Source: Saccharomyces paradoxus | Lineage: Eukaryota > Ascomycota > Saccharomycetes > Saccharomycetales > Saccharomycetaceae | Length of the DNA: 64,000 bases | Direction of reading: 5' to 3' | Assembly: GCF_002079055.1 (NCBI RefSeq) | Contig: NC_047493.1 | Location: forward strand, 806,001 to 870,000 | Shown here: positions 10,367 to 19,682 of the stretch, piece after piece | Layout: each line of letters begins with the position of its first letter | Numbering within the stretch: position 1 is the first letter of the stretch | Notes under the pieces: generated by a model | Seen by the model: the letters and a program-made list of their open reading frames with translations, nothing else | What the model was told of the DNA's origin: nothing | Database searches by the model: none | Program-made: the position numbers and the translations under genes

Positions 10367-10816
10367 CTACCAGAAGCGCCACCAACTTTTACCTTGCTTA
10401 TCCTGGACTATTTCCTTTGTTTTCTTCTCGGTTTCAGATCTCAGCTGAGACAATTCATTTCTAATTCTAGCTAACTCTTCCTTTTGAACCTCCTCTGCCC
10501 TTACTTTAGCAAAATGGTCCCTGCTTTGAACGTTATCGCCATTCCTTTCCCATGGTGATTGAAGGGGACCCGTCTTCCAAATAGGATCGTCACTTTGAGA
10601 AGTTTCTTTAACAATCTTCATTAAAGCCTGCTGCTCTGACTGACGTAGCTTTCTCTCTCTCTCATATTGTAAACGTAATTCTGGGGAAAGCTGGCTGATT
10701 AATTGTTGATCAGTTGGCGTTGTATACTTAAAAAGTAGAAAACCACTTCCAATGATGGCGCCACCAATTGCATAAACTTTCAACCAACGTACCCACAATG
10801 GTCTTTCCATACTCAA
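10367..10816 (-). CDS. CBP4: Cytochrome bc1 assembly factor Cbp4
   Basis: 149 aa (or 147 if the second Met at 10810 is used; [13 protein letters not shown] follows). A hydrophobic segment at about 13-30 ([16 protein letters not shown]) is a single inner-membrane span. The rest is charged and coiled-coil-like, ending in SWWRFW. Cbp4 acts with Cbp3-Cbp6 in an early assembly intermediate of cytochrome b for complex III. Which Met is used cannot be decided from sequence alone. Confidence 0.93.
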   Translation of the reverse strand: MSMERPLWVRWLKVYAIGGAIIGSGFLLFKYTTPTDQQLISQLSPELRLQYERERKLRQSEQQALMKIVKETSQSDDPIWKTGPLQSPWERNGDNVQSRDHFAKVRAEEVQKEELARIRNELSQLRSETEKKTKEIVQDKQGKSWWRFW

Positions 10817-11425
10817 ATGATACTTACACTGTCTTTATTTTGTTATTGCTGTTTCTTGAGGATTTATCGCTACTATATGTACGTAAAATTTTATCTTAAT
10901 GAAATACCCCGGGGATGAGCAAAAAAAGGGATGTTTATGAATAAAAAGTGAGATAACCAGCAATGACATAGACTTCGTTAAGAAAAACTCATAGAGACTC
11001 TCAGGACGTGGTCCTGAAAGGAGTTGCGAGAACTCACATAATATTAATGTGATTCAGTTTGTAGAAGCGGGCAAGTTTGACATTATATCATCTTTAAGCA
11101 TTAAGCGATATATCACTTAAGGAAATGTATCGTTAATTGATAACCGGATATGAATTTCGATGCATATTTTGAAAGTATATTATGTCAACTTTTTCCCTTT
11201 TCTGACTGAGAGATTCTAAAGAGAAGAAAGCATGGAAGGCTCCGGTTAATAATCAATGATATGAGTATTTCTTTAAAAATATGTAAAATAAATAAGTAAT
11301 AAATAAAAAATAAATGTGTTTATCGTAATGTACTATACAAGCCTTCCATGCCAGCTTCAGTGATAAAAAAAATGGTGCAGCTTAATGTTTGACGGTTTTT
11401 TATCCTCTCTCTCCCCTGGTTGCAG
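10817..11425. other. CBP4 promoter / ERG1 3' region with inverted repeats
   Basis: 609 bp without a gene. It holds two perfect dyads. The first is TCAGGAC-GTG-GTCCTGA at 11001-11017. The second is a 12-bp inverted repeat, GCATGGAAGGCT at 11230-11241 with its complement at 11340-11351, downstream of the ERG1 stop. The DNA between those arms is very A/T-rich. No RNA gene recognised. Confidence 0.5.
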
Positions 11426-12916
11426 TTAACCAATCAATTCACCAAACAAAAATGGAGTGAATACTCTAATAGCTGTGATCAAGATCATAATACCTTCCAA
11501 TAAAGCCATTGGCAATCCCAAGAAACCACGTTCTTCCATGTTCAAGTAAATGGTGTAAAAAGCGACGGCGAAGAAGACTCTGGTCAATTGCAAAGGCTTT
11601 GGCAAGACACCAGACAAAAATTCAACAGGTTTGTTGACACAGTCGCCACCTCTTTGGAAATATTTGAAACAACCCTTTTGTAGTGCCTTTAAGTTATCGC
11701 TATCAGCAGCGAATAGAGAGTACAAAGCCACTGATAAGACGTTAATAACAGAATCGTAACTCTTTCTTTCGAAATGGTAGTCTAGTAATTCATCCAAAAC
11801 CTTCTCACGGTCACTGAAATCTAGGTCACCAATTTTCTTAATCAGCAAGACAACATCGTGCAAACCAACGGTCATACCACCACCGGTCAATGGGTGTCTC
11901 ATATTTAGGGCATCTCCGATAACGCACATACCCGTGACGTCGTTTTGTCTGGCTGGCAAGTAGGAGTTTGGCATAGCTCTAAATTTACCTTGGCTGACGG
12001 CTTCGTCAAATGAAGGACGTAGACTCTTTGGAATGAAGGGTTGGACATCCTTGATCATCCAACTCTTGATATCAGCGGGAACCTTTGGAGAGTTGTAAGC
12101 ACAGAGGATTCTTGTTTCTTCTGGGCTGATTTGATAAACCAAGATTGGCATATGTCCACTACCAAGGATAACGTGACCGTGCATAGGAGCAGGGTTCTTA
12201 GCATTGAACAAAGACATTCCAACAAACGAAGAACCGACAGTTGGGACATGGTCTGGATGCAATTCCTTTCTGAAACGAGAAAAGATACCGTCGCAAACAA
12301 ATGTCAAGTGAGCCTTGAATTCCACCTTACCGCGGCCATCGATGTCAACTTTAGCACCCACAACCTCGTTCTTTTCGTCTTTCAAAATTTCAATACAGTT
12401 ACCTTGTACTCTGGTGACATTGGGCTCTTGAGCAGTAATGTTTCTCAAGTTGTTCAAGAATCTACCGTGAACAAAAGCAACACCCCTTTCCCTTTCATCA
12501 TCTTCGTAATCCTTGATGTGAATGGTGCTGTCCTCCAAGACCTTGTCATTACCATCCTTGACCAAGTCCTTCAATTTTTCAACTTTAGGGATATCAGCCT
12601 TGTAAGGGTATGGAATATCAACTTGTTCGCCGTTAAAAAAAACAGAGTAACCGGTAACAGGGTACGCTTCGATGTTGTTGATAGATTGAACCATACCCAG
12701 GCTTCTCAATGCTCTAACACCACCTGGTTGCATCAATTCACCAACAATTCTATCAGGCATAGCCCAGTCACGTTCTACGATAAGGACTTTCTTACCCTTT
12801 CTTGCTAGACCAGTAGCAACACATGGACCGATAACACCAGCACCGATGACAATCGCATCGTAGGTAATTGTGTTGTCGGCATTAATCAATTCAGGTGCAA
12901 CGTTAACAGCAGACAT
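11426..12916 (-). CDS. ERG1: Squalene epoxidase (squalene monooxygenase)
   Basis: 496 aa, identical in length to S. cerevisiae Erg1 and differing at about four positions from the sequence I remember. It oxidises squalene to 2,3-oxidosqualene, the first oxygen-requiring step of ergosterol synthesis and the target of allylamines such as terbinafine. The FAD dinucleotide fold has GAGVIG at 25-30. The second FAD motif GDALNMRHPLTGGGM lies in the C-terminal half. Hydrophobic helices at the C-terminus (ALLEGIMILITAIRVFTPFLF) anchor it to ER and lipid droplets. Strong codon bias creates a 255-codon antisense open frame at 12041-12808, which is a shadow. Confidence 0.99.
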   Translation of the reverse strand: MSAVNVAPELINADNTITYDAIVIGAGVIGPCVATGLARKGKKVLIVERDWAMPDRIVGELMQPGGVRALRSLGMVQSINNIEAYPVTGYSVFFNGEQVDIPYPYKADIPKVEKLKDLVKDGNDKVLEDSTIHIKDYEDDERERGVAFVHGRFLNNLRNITAQEPNVTRVQGNCIEILKDEKNEVVGAKVDIDGRGKVEFKAHLTFVCDGIFSRFRKELHPDHVPTVGSSFVGMSLFNAKNPAPMHGHVILGSGHMPILVYQISPEETRILCAYNSPKVPADIKSWMIKDVQPFIPKSLRPSFDEAVSQGKFRAMPNSYLPARQNDVTGMCVIGDALNMRHPLTGGGMTVGLHDVVLLIKKIGDLDFSDREKVLDELLDYHFERKSYDSVINVLSVALYSLFAADSDNLKALQKGCFKYFQRGGDCVNKPVEFLSGVLPKPLQLTRVFFAVAFYTIYLNMEERGFLGLPMALLEGIMILITAIRVFTPFLFGELIG

Positions 12917-13304
12917 GACCTTTTTCTCGTTATATTTTCTGTTTTTTTTTTCAATTGTTCAGAATAACCTGTATTGTTCAATACTTGACAATTGTTCTTA
13001 TATATATATATATATATAATTTTCAATGGAAAAAAAAAGAAAAGTAAAAACTAGAGAGAATGAAGAAAAGGAAAAGCAAACAACAATAGGAAAAAAAAGC
13101 ATAGAAACATATAATAGATTAAATACAAAAGATTTATTATACATGGGAGCTAAGACTATTGTCTGGGACTTATACCCGACCGAGAGCAGCCATCGCATGC
13201 ATCGACTACGAGCGTATTGTGTTATATCAGCTCTGTCCGATACACTGTTTGCCTTTTGTACGAGCTCGGCCGAACTATACGAGGCCCGCTACGGCAGTAT
13301 CGCA
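12917..13304. promoter_or_regulatory. ERG1 promoter with sterol-response motifs
   Basis: 388 bp upstream of ERG1. TCGTATA, the Upc2/Ecm22 sterol regulatory core, is present on the minus strand at 13276-13282. Overlapping it at 13263-13278 is AGCTCGGCCGAACTAT, close to the paired AGCTCG element I recall being described for the S. cerevisiae ERG1 promoter. A (TA)n tract lies at 13001-13018. The ATF2 3' UTR must share the right end. Confidence 0.6.
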
Positions 13305-14912
13305 TCAAAGCGACGCAAATTCGCCGATGGTTTGGTAAAAAAGCTTGCAGAACGATTCCCATTCGCCACGATCCCGTAGAGTGCCCTGAACCACGCTCAT
13401 GTCTATGTTCATACCATTCACGTTTGTGGAGCAGACGTTTAGGCCGAATGCAAATCTTAAGGCGCCTGCAGACTGCGAGAAGATTAAATCCCGAATGTAG
13501 TACGGCTTGGTCGTATCTTGCAAGACAAGCCCTGTATTACTGATGATTGCACCGCCTCTTTGTTGGTGTAAGTAAGAAGTAGCAAGCAGATTGTCTATAT
13601 TCTTGTTTTGAACGATGAAATCGAGTTGTAGAATTCCTAGGCCAATCAAGTGATCACCGTTGTCGTACGATTTTAAAAAACAGTCGTTGTAGTATTCGAC
13701 AAGACTCCAAAACTTGTCGTTATCACCTTCGGGAATGTTGAATGAGGAGATTAGATAGGCATAATGTGAGCCTCCAACGTTAGAGCCGTATTTATAGGCA
13801 TCTCTTAACTCTTCATCGTTTGGTAAAAACCTCCTTGCACTGCTTGGGATAGCTACATCGAACCCATACTCGAGGAGTGATTTTGTGAACAACCGATCTA
13901 GTCTATAGAGGGCTACAAAAAAACAGGCTTGAATAAATGGTGTTAGGGTGCATCCACTGTGAACTTTTTTTTTGATCTCAGCTCTTATTTGTTCTACTTC
14001 CTTAGTAGGGAAATGCAACAGGTAATTGTAACTAGCGTTAGCGTTAGTGGACGGACTATATCTGGCTGTGACTGTAGATTCGCTGGAGGTTTTAAAATTA
14101 CAGTGCTCATACATGAAGGTTGTCAAGAAGAATTTGGGTAACGAAGTCAATGCAGGCTTGTAGTCAATTCGATCTGTAATTGGTTTTGGAAATTTAGAAA
14201 TTTCCGTGTAGTCTTCATCATAGTCAATGACGACGTTATTTTCGATGAGCTGTTCATCATAATCAAAACCCCTTTCTTCGATTTTGCAGAAGAGTAGAGC
14301 TAAATCTTTGAAAAAAAATGTTCCACTAACACCGTCGGAGCCACAATGGTTAGTGACATAAACGAAGTTTGTCCATGTTTCGTATCCATTAGTATCCCCA
14401 CCTGGTAAACAGATCAACCTCCAATTAGGCCTTTTCGGATTACCCAGAGGTATGACTACAGGGGTAATCAATTCGATTAATTTACCTGTGACTTTGAAAT
14501 CATCCTTTTTGAACTGTTCTGAGATTTTCTCCATGACTTCTCTGTATTCTGGTTGATTATTCATAATCAAATCATCGACTTCAAGACGAGAAATCACCTT
14601 TATGAAATCATGCTGAGGAAAAGGTTTACCAAGGTACTCTTCGCTAGAGTAATACGCTTCATGATGAGGGTACCTTTTAGGAATTATTGTATGCGCAAGA
14701 ATTGGATATTTTTGGAGAAGTAATCTCAAGGCAAGCTTTAATCGTCCCTTGGTGACACCTTTATTCAATTCCGCGTAAACAGTAAAATTTGAGTACATAT
14801 TTTGCCTATTTAAAACAGCAAAATAGTTTTCCAAGTGGCCCATACGTCTTGCATGCCCACGGTCTATCAACTCTTGAGTGATGTGTGGTTCGTATCCTTC
14901 TATATCTTCCAT
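13305..14912 (-). CDS. ATF2: Alcohol O-acetyltransferase 2
   Basis: 535 aa, same length as S. cerevisiae Atf2. It makes acetate esters (isoamyl, ethyl acetate) from alcohols and acetyl-CoA and acetylates sterols and steroids for export. The catalytic HxxxDG motif is H189-CGS-D193-G194, typical of the BAHD/condensation-like acyltransferase fold. It is among the fastest-diverging proteins in the window relative to S. cerevisiae. A small plus-strand frame across the 3' end corresponds to a dubious ORF region in S. cerevisiae and is not called. Confidence 0.97.
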   Translation of the reverse strand: MEDIEGYEPHITQELIDRGHARRMGHLENYFAVLNRQNMYSNFTVYAELNKGVTKGRLKLALRLLLQKYPILAHTIIPKRYPHHEAYYSSEEYLGKPFPQHDFIKVISRLEVDDLIMNNQPEYREVMEKISEQFKKDDFKVTGKLIELITPVVIPLGNPKRPNWRLICLPGGDTNGYETWTNFVYVTNHCGSDGVSGTFFFKDLALLFCKIEERGFDYDEQLIENNVVIDYDEDYTEISKFPKPITDRIDYKPALTSLPKFFLTTFMYEHCNFKTSSESTVTARYSPSTNANASYNYLLHFPTKEVEQIRAEIKKKVHSGCTLTPFIQACFFVALYRLDRLFTKSLLEYGFDVAIPSSARRFLPNDEELRDAYKYGSNVGGSHYAYLISSFNIPEGDNDKFWSLVEYYNDCFLKSYDNGDHLIGLGILQLDFIVQNKNIDNLLATSYLHQQRGGAIISNTGLVLQDTTKPYYIRDLIFSQSAGALRFAFGLNVCSTNVNGMNIDMSVVQGTLRDRGEWESFCKLFYQTIGEFASL

Positions 14913-15471
14913 AATTTACCCGCAGTTTTTTATTCTCAAGCTTATTGTTCGTTTGAAGATCTCAAAACTGCTTAGCCAGCAGAAACGAAATTGCTGCCAC
15001 TGCAGAATTGCCCTACACATTCGTTGTTGTCTTTTAAGTAGCAAGTTGCTCTATCTTCACAGGTCTCAAAGAAACGTAGATCATGACGACAACGTGTACG
15101 ATCGTTTAGGGTGTATGAAAAAAAAATTCAATACTACAATAGGAAACTCGCTAAGTTCGTTTACTTATTATCCCGCAATATTTATCGGCAACTTACTGAG
15201 TTCGATGTAGCCTGAAATCGTGGCGGTTAGAACCTTGATGACTTATGTTTTGCTATAACCTGTTCTACCTGAAAAATTAATGGATGAGGCCGCCTATTCT
15301 AATTGAAATTTTTCAGTATCCTCTTCCCTGAAAAAAAAAAAGTTTCAATATTCTTTTCCATAAAGATAAAAATTTCCATCATTTATGGATAAGCAGTACT
15401 GATTATATACCATATTTATAAAGTGCATGAATTTATTACTATATATTGCTTTTTCCAGTGTGCTTCGTTCA
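14913..15471. other. ATF2 promoter / PBP1 3' region
   Basis: 559 bp between two minus-strand genes. A TTACCCG (Reb1-like) word at 14916-14922 abuts the ATF2 ATG and may be coincidental. Only chance frames otherwise. Confidence 0.4.
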
Positions 15472-17640
15472 CTATTTGTGGCCACTAGTACTGTTATTAT
15501 GGTGACCATGGTGGCTAGTCTGATGGTAATTTCTGTTGTGACCATGACTGTGCATTGCCGACCCATTTGCTGGCATGCCAGATGGACCTGATGCCATCAT
15601 TCCTTGGAAGGGCATCCCCCCTGGATATCCGAAGGCACCCATAGGAGCGCCGGGGCCAGCTGCCATAAAACCTGTAGGCACATGGGGCGAAATGTTTCCT
15701 CCTCCTTCTTCAGCCCCATTGCTACCCATAACTGGCATCATTTGAGGCATTGATGGATGATAAAACATTGGTTGGGGCTGGAATGGCATGTACATACCCA
15801 TTGACCCCGCAGCAAAGCCATTCATCATAGGGTTTGGTGATGCCGATGGACCTCCCATAGGGAATCCCATCATCCCTCCCATATTCATGCCCATATTTGG
15901 GTTCATACCAGGTGCGCCATTGCCCATAGAGTTCAATTGGCGTTGTTGGAACTTGGTTTGAGCTTCTTGAATGGCTGTATCCTCGTCTGGGAAAAATGTC
16001 TTGTACGATTCTTCAATTGTATTTAGCCAAGTTGGCGCAGTAAAATAAGGTTTTTCAATAAAGAATGGTTCCATATTCTCGGGCGCATCAACGCCTTTCT
16101 TCTTCTCATCGTGTGCCTCTTTGGATTTAATGAACATATTAAAGCTTTTTCCGAACAACACTCTCTTGGCGTCATTAGTATGAGGGTTCTTGGCACCGAA
16201 AAAGGAGCCATGATTACGTCTTCTCGATGAAGTGCTAGACCTTGTGGCGTGACCGGTAGATGACTGGCCTTGAGACATGTTACTACCACTTCTTCTAGAT
16301 TCGGATTTTCCTGCCGAAACCTGTGTAGTAGGAGAAACAGTCTTGGCGGAAGGGGTTTTGCTGATCGGTTTTGGAGGCAACGAAGAATTAGATTTCAAAG
16401 CGGAGTTTGACCTTTTTAGAACTTCTGGCATATCCTTTGGCATATCATATGGAACTTTGAATTTTTCGGAAAATTTTTTCAGCTCCTCGATTTGGGCCTC
16501 TTTGCTACTCAAACTTTTCTTATTCTTGGAAGTCTTTTGTGAGACTTTTTCCTCTGTTACTTCCGCTGCTGCAGAAGTGGAGATATCAGTGGTAACAGCG
16601 TTTTCATTATTGTTAGAATTACTGGAAGATATAATTGCTGGATCCATGTGATGAGGTTGCTGTCTTAAGGTGGGTGGGACGTACCTATTGCCCTTGTTCG
16701 CATTAGGCTTGGAGTTGCTTTTCAAAGCGGCCAACAGCTCATCGCCTCTTCTGTCAACACCAGAGTATAAATCTTCTTCATCTAGGCCAGAATCATCAAT
16801 TATAATACCTCTGTCTTCCGCAATATGAATATTACCGGAGGTTCCTTGCGACTCAATTTCCTTGGCAATTCTTTCGGCTTCTTGCAATCTCTTACTGTAA
16901 TTTGGGTCATCCTTGTTAATCTTTGTTGTATACAAATGCTCATCAAAGGTTGACTTTACGCCAAACTTTTTCTCGTTCACAGCAAATTGATCCCAACTTG
17001 TAGAATCGTCTTCTAAAGCTTTACCCTTGTTGATGTCGAAATGTTCCGTACCTTCTTCGGGTGTCCATTTTTCTAACTTACGCTCTTTGATTTCTCTGCC
17101 AGAACCAGAGATATCAACATCGGTCCTGAATTTCGTACCTTCATTCGATTCCTCATTGACCCTCTCCTTTTCAATATTTGCTCTGGCGGATGCTGCCTCT
17201 TGAACTTTGGAATTTTCCCATTTCTCATCAAGAGACAAATCGATATTCTTCAGTTCCAACTCAGCGACATCTTCGCCGTGAACCAGCAAGGTTTCCCCCA
17301 AGGTTTTAGCCAAGCCATCCGCAGAATCACTAACTCCTGAATCAGCAACTTTGGGAAATCTTAAGACAACATCGATACCATTAGTAGATTCCAAATTACA
17401 GGACACCAATAAACCGGTATATCTCACACCAGAAGTAACAGTTACCGTGACGTCGGAGCCTAAACTATTGGCTAACAAATAATCTTGACGGTCATCAAAG
17501 TTTCTCGTAATTTCAGGGTTTTCATAGAACATTGAACTGTTGTTCTGATTAGGGACACCTCCATTCGTATAATTGTTGTCAGAATTACCACCCTTTCTTG
17601 AGTTTGTAGAGCTATCTCTTTTCCTAAAGTTTCCCTTCAT
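15472..17640 (-). CDS. PBP1: Pab1-binding protein 1 (ataxin-2 homologue)
   Basis: 722 aa. The N-terminal Lsm-like domain (about 50-115, YLLANSLGSDVTVTVTSG) is followed by an LsmAD segment (about 225-265, KKFGVKSTFDEHLY). Low-complexity Ser-rich regions then lead into a Met/Gly/Pro-rich C-terminus (NPNMGMNMGGMMGFPMGG) and a His/Asn-rich tail. Pbp1 regulates poly(A) length, stress granule formation and, through its Met-rich phase-separating region, TORC1 inhibition in respiring cells. Length matches S. cerevisiae. Confidence 0.97.
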   Translation of the reverse strand: MKGNFRKRDSSTNSRKGGNSDNNYTNGGVPNQNNSSMFYENPEITRNFDDRQDYLLANSLGSDVTVTVTSGVRYTGLLVSCNLESTNGIDVVLRFPKVADSGVSDSADGLAKTLGETLLVHGEDVAELELKNIDLSLDEKWENSKVQEAASARANIEKERVNEESNEGTKFRTDVDISGSGREIKERKLEKWTPEEGTEHFDINKGKALEDDSTSWDQFAVNEKKFGVKSTFDEHLYTTKINKDDPNYSKRLQEAERIAKEIESQGTSGNIHIAEDRGIIIDDSGLDEEDLYSGVDRRGDELLAALKSNSKPNANKGNRYVPPTLRQQPHHMDPAIISSSNSNNNENAVTTDISTSAAAEVTEEKVSQKTSKNKKSLSSKEAQIEELKKFSEKFKVPYDMPKDMPEVLKRSNSALKSNSSLPPKPISKTPSAKTVSPTTQVSAGKSESRRSGSNMSQGQSSTGHATRSSTSSRRRNHGSFFGAKNPHTNDAKRVLFGKSFNMFIKSKEAHDEKKKGVDAPENMEPFFIEKPYFTAPTWLNTIEESYKTFFPDEDTAIQEAQTKFQQRQLNSMGNGAPGMNPNMGMNMGGMMGFPMGGPSASPNPMMNGFAAGSMGMYMPFQPQPMFYHPSMPQMMPVMGSNGAEEGGGNISPHVPTGFMAAGPGAPMGAFGYPGGMPFQGMMASGPSGMPANGSAMHSHGHNRNYHQTSHHGHHNNSTSGHK

Positions 17641-18088
17641 ACTGTTTCAATTTAATGAACTGCTTTGACTGCTTCCGAGACTGAGGATGTTAATTTTTAT
17701 ATCAAATCAATTTTCAAAGATTTAATCTATTGCTTCCCCTTCAAGATCAATTTGGAAATAATTGAAACGTCTTCTGGAAAGAACAGAAAGAAAGATAGAA
17801 GAAAACGTGAATAAATGACCTATATCTTCCTTAAAGATCTATGCAATGAGATGCCGATTTTAGGGTTGCTTTACAAAAGTGCAAATCCCGAGCAAAGAAA
17901 GTACCTCCCAATTGAGCTTTATTTCCTTCTTTGTTTTTTTTTCTAGTTTTTCATAATTTGCTGTGGCTCTCCAAGGTCTTCTGAGGCCTGTTGGTGGAGA
18001 AGTTACGTAACCCGGATGCTTATATTATATGATTATATATCAGATAGTTAGTTATATGCATAATAATTGTAAGTACTGAAGCGAAGGA
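17641..18088. other. PBP1 promoter / OKP1 3' region
   Basis: 448 bp, no gene seen. Poly-T tract near 17935-17950. Confidence 0.4.
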
Positions 18089-19315
18089 TCATCGCTCATG
18101 TATATCTTCTTCGGTCTCGTCATGATGGGCCTGGTGGGGCGGTACTAACACCTCTTTGATTTCCTGTTCGTGTGAGTTTGAGATCATTTGATCCATGGTT
18201 ACTTTAAGTTCCTTTGATTTTTTCGTATACTCTTGCAAAGAAGGTAACAACGATAGCACCTCTTTCTTGTCAAGCCTCACATCGGTCGCGCTTTTGATGG
18301 GGTCATTCAGCATCAAGTTCAGTTCGTTGCTATCATTTTTAAAAGTTACTTGGCCCTCTGGGCCTGCAAACCCGTTAGCAGATTCTAAGCCATATGAATA
18401 TTCCATAGCTTTATTAAGTACTGGATGAAGATCTTTTTGTATTAGCTTCTCAGTAAGCCGCTTCTTATTGTTTGTTTTCAAATTCCTGCACAGCTTCCTG
18501 GTTTCTTCCAAAAGTTTTCGCTCACGTGAAAGATTTGCTTCCAATCTCTCACAGTTTTGTAGTTCTTGTGAATAGCGGTTTTGAATAAATTGTCTCTTGG
18601 AATAGATATACTCAATATCCAGGTCCCTTTCCGATATCCTGGAGGGGAATTTCGCCTGCCTTAGCTTCTTGTTTATTTTTGTCAGGATTATTTCAAGCAA
18701 GCGCTCCTTTTTGGAATAGATCCTTTCAACTTCATTATTATCGCCATGTGTCATTTGGCTCAATTCCTCTTCGTATTTTTTGAAGACGGAATCAAGGGCA
18801 CTTACAGTGTTAGTCTCTAATAAACGAAGTATGGATTCTATCATTATTTTAGAAGGCTTTTTCCAATGCTTTAACTCGTAATTGCGCGGCAACCTTTCTC
18901 TATACTCAGCCTGTATCACCTTTCTGAATTCCCAAGGCCGTGCGCTACCTTCTTCACTTGTCGCGCTTCCATCCGATAGGTGGGGCTGCACTTGACTTAT
19001 ACTCTCCTTGCCAACCTCAAATCGGAGTTGTTTAGATCCTTCATGGTGACGTTGTCCCTCTTCTCCGTTCCTGTGGTCTTCTATTTCTCCCTCTTCAGCG
19101 TCATCAGAGTTTTCATAAAAAAGCGATTTCTTCGATTGAGCGCTTTTAGATTCTGGTGCCACGTCCAAACGCAAAGTTTTAATATCATTCACGTTCATAA
19201 GAATGCTGCTATCGCTTTCAGAGGCATTTCCGTTGGGTGATGAATCCATAGCCTGATCATTGCTAATTGAATCGTTTTCAATATCCTGCAAAAAATTATC
19301 TCTATCAGCTCCCAT
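18089..19315 (-). CDS. OKP1: Inner kinetochore COMA subunit Okp1 (CENP-Q)
   Basis: 408 aa, close to S. cerevisiae Okp1. The N-terminal ~120 residues are acidic and disordered. A conserved core starts around ARPWEFRKVIQAEYRERLPRNY and is followed by long heptad-like coiled coils (about 160-320). With Ame1, Ctf19 and Mcm21 it forms the COMA complex, linking the Cse4 nucleosome to the outer kinetochore; Okp1-Ame1 is the essential half. Confidence 0.95.
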   Translation of the reverse strand: MGADRDNFLQDIENDSISNDQAMDSSPNGNASESDSSILMNVNDIKTLRLDVAPESKSAQSKKSLFYENSDDAEEGEIEDHRNGEEGQRHHEGSKQLRFEVGKESISQVQPHLSDGSATSEEGSARPWEFRKVIQAEYRERLPRNYELKHWKKPSKIMIESILRLLETNTVSALDSVFKKYEEELSQMTHGDNNEVERIYSKKERLLEIILTKINKKLRQAKFPSRISERDLDIEYIYSKRQFIQNRYSQELQNCERLEANLSRERKLLEETRKLCRNLKTNNKKRLTEKLIQKDLHPVLNKAMEYSYGLESANGFAGPEGQVTFKNDSNELNLMLNDPIKSATDVRLDKKEVLSLLPSLQEYTKKSKELKVTMDQMISNSHEQEIKEVLVPPHQAHHDETEEDIHER

Positions 19316-19682
19316 ACAGTATGTTTAGCTCTAGTATCGTTTCAAATAATGGTATTCAGGGCCCAAGTTCTCTTACTAACTATTTCTATGTATCTCTGTT
19401 AACTTAGAGATAGTAAACAAATAATCCGTATTGTGACGCTCCGGGTAATATACACGTTAGCAATTTTACAAATATGAAATAATGTCAGGATAGTAGTATA
19501 TATCAAGTTTTTCTCTTACCTACCTGCTAACAAGTAGGAAGAATTGTTATGATAAATATAAAAAAAACAGTAGTTTCTTTCCAAATTTTTCTACTTAAGT
19601 TTAGTTATACTGTACCTAGGTATATATAAATATATATAAATAAAAGTGGCCAAGAATAAAAGAACGCACCCATATTGCTGAC
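19316..19682. other. OKP1 promoter / RNR4 3' region with Reb1-type site
   Basis: 367 bp without a gene. CGGGTAA (Reb1 core, minus strand) lies at 19442-19448, about 127 bp upstream of the OKP1 start. An (ATATATAA)-rich stretch at 19619-19640 may serve as the RNR4 3' processing region. Confidence 0.5.

Noticed and set aside
12041-12808. 255-codon frame antisense to ERG1
   Set aside because: Shadow of a strongly biased, well-identified gene.
13026-13379. Plus-strand frame between ERG1 and ATF2
   Set aside because: Spans the ERG1 promoter and ATF2 3' end, no family resemblance; equivalent region is a dubious ORF in S. cerevisiae.
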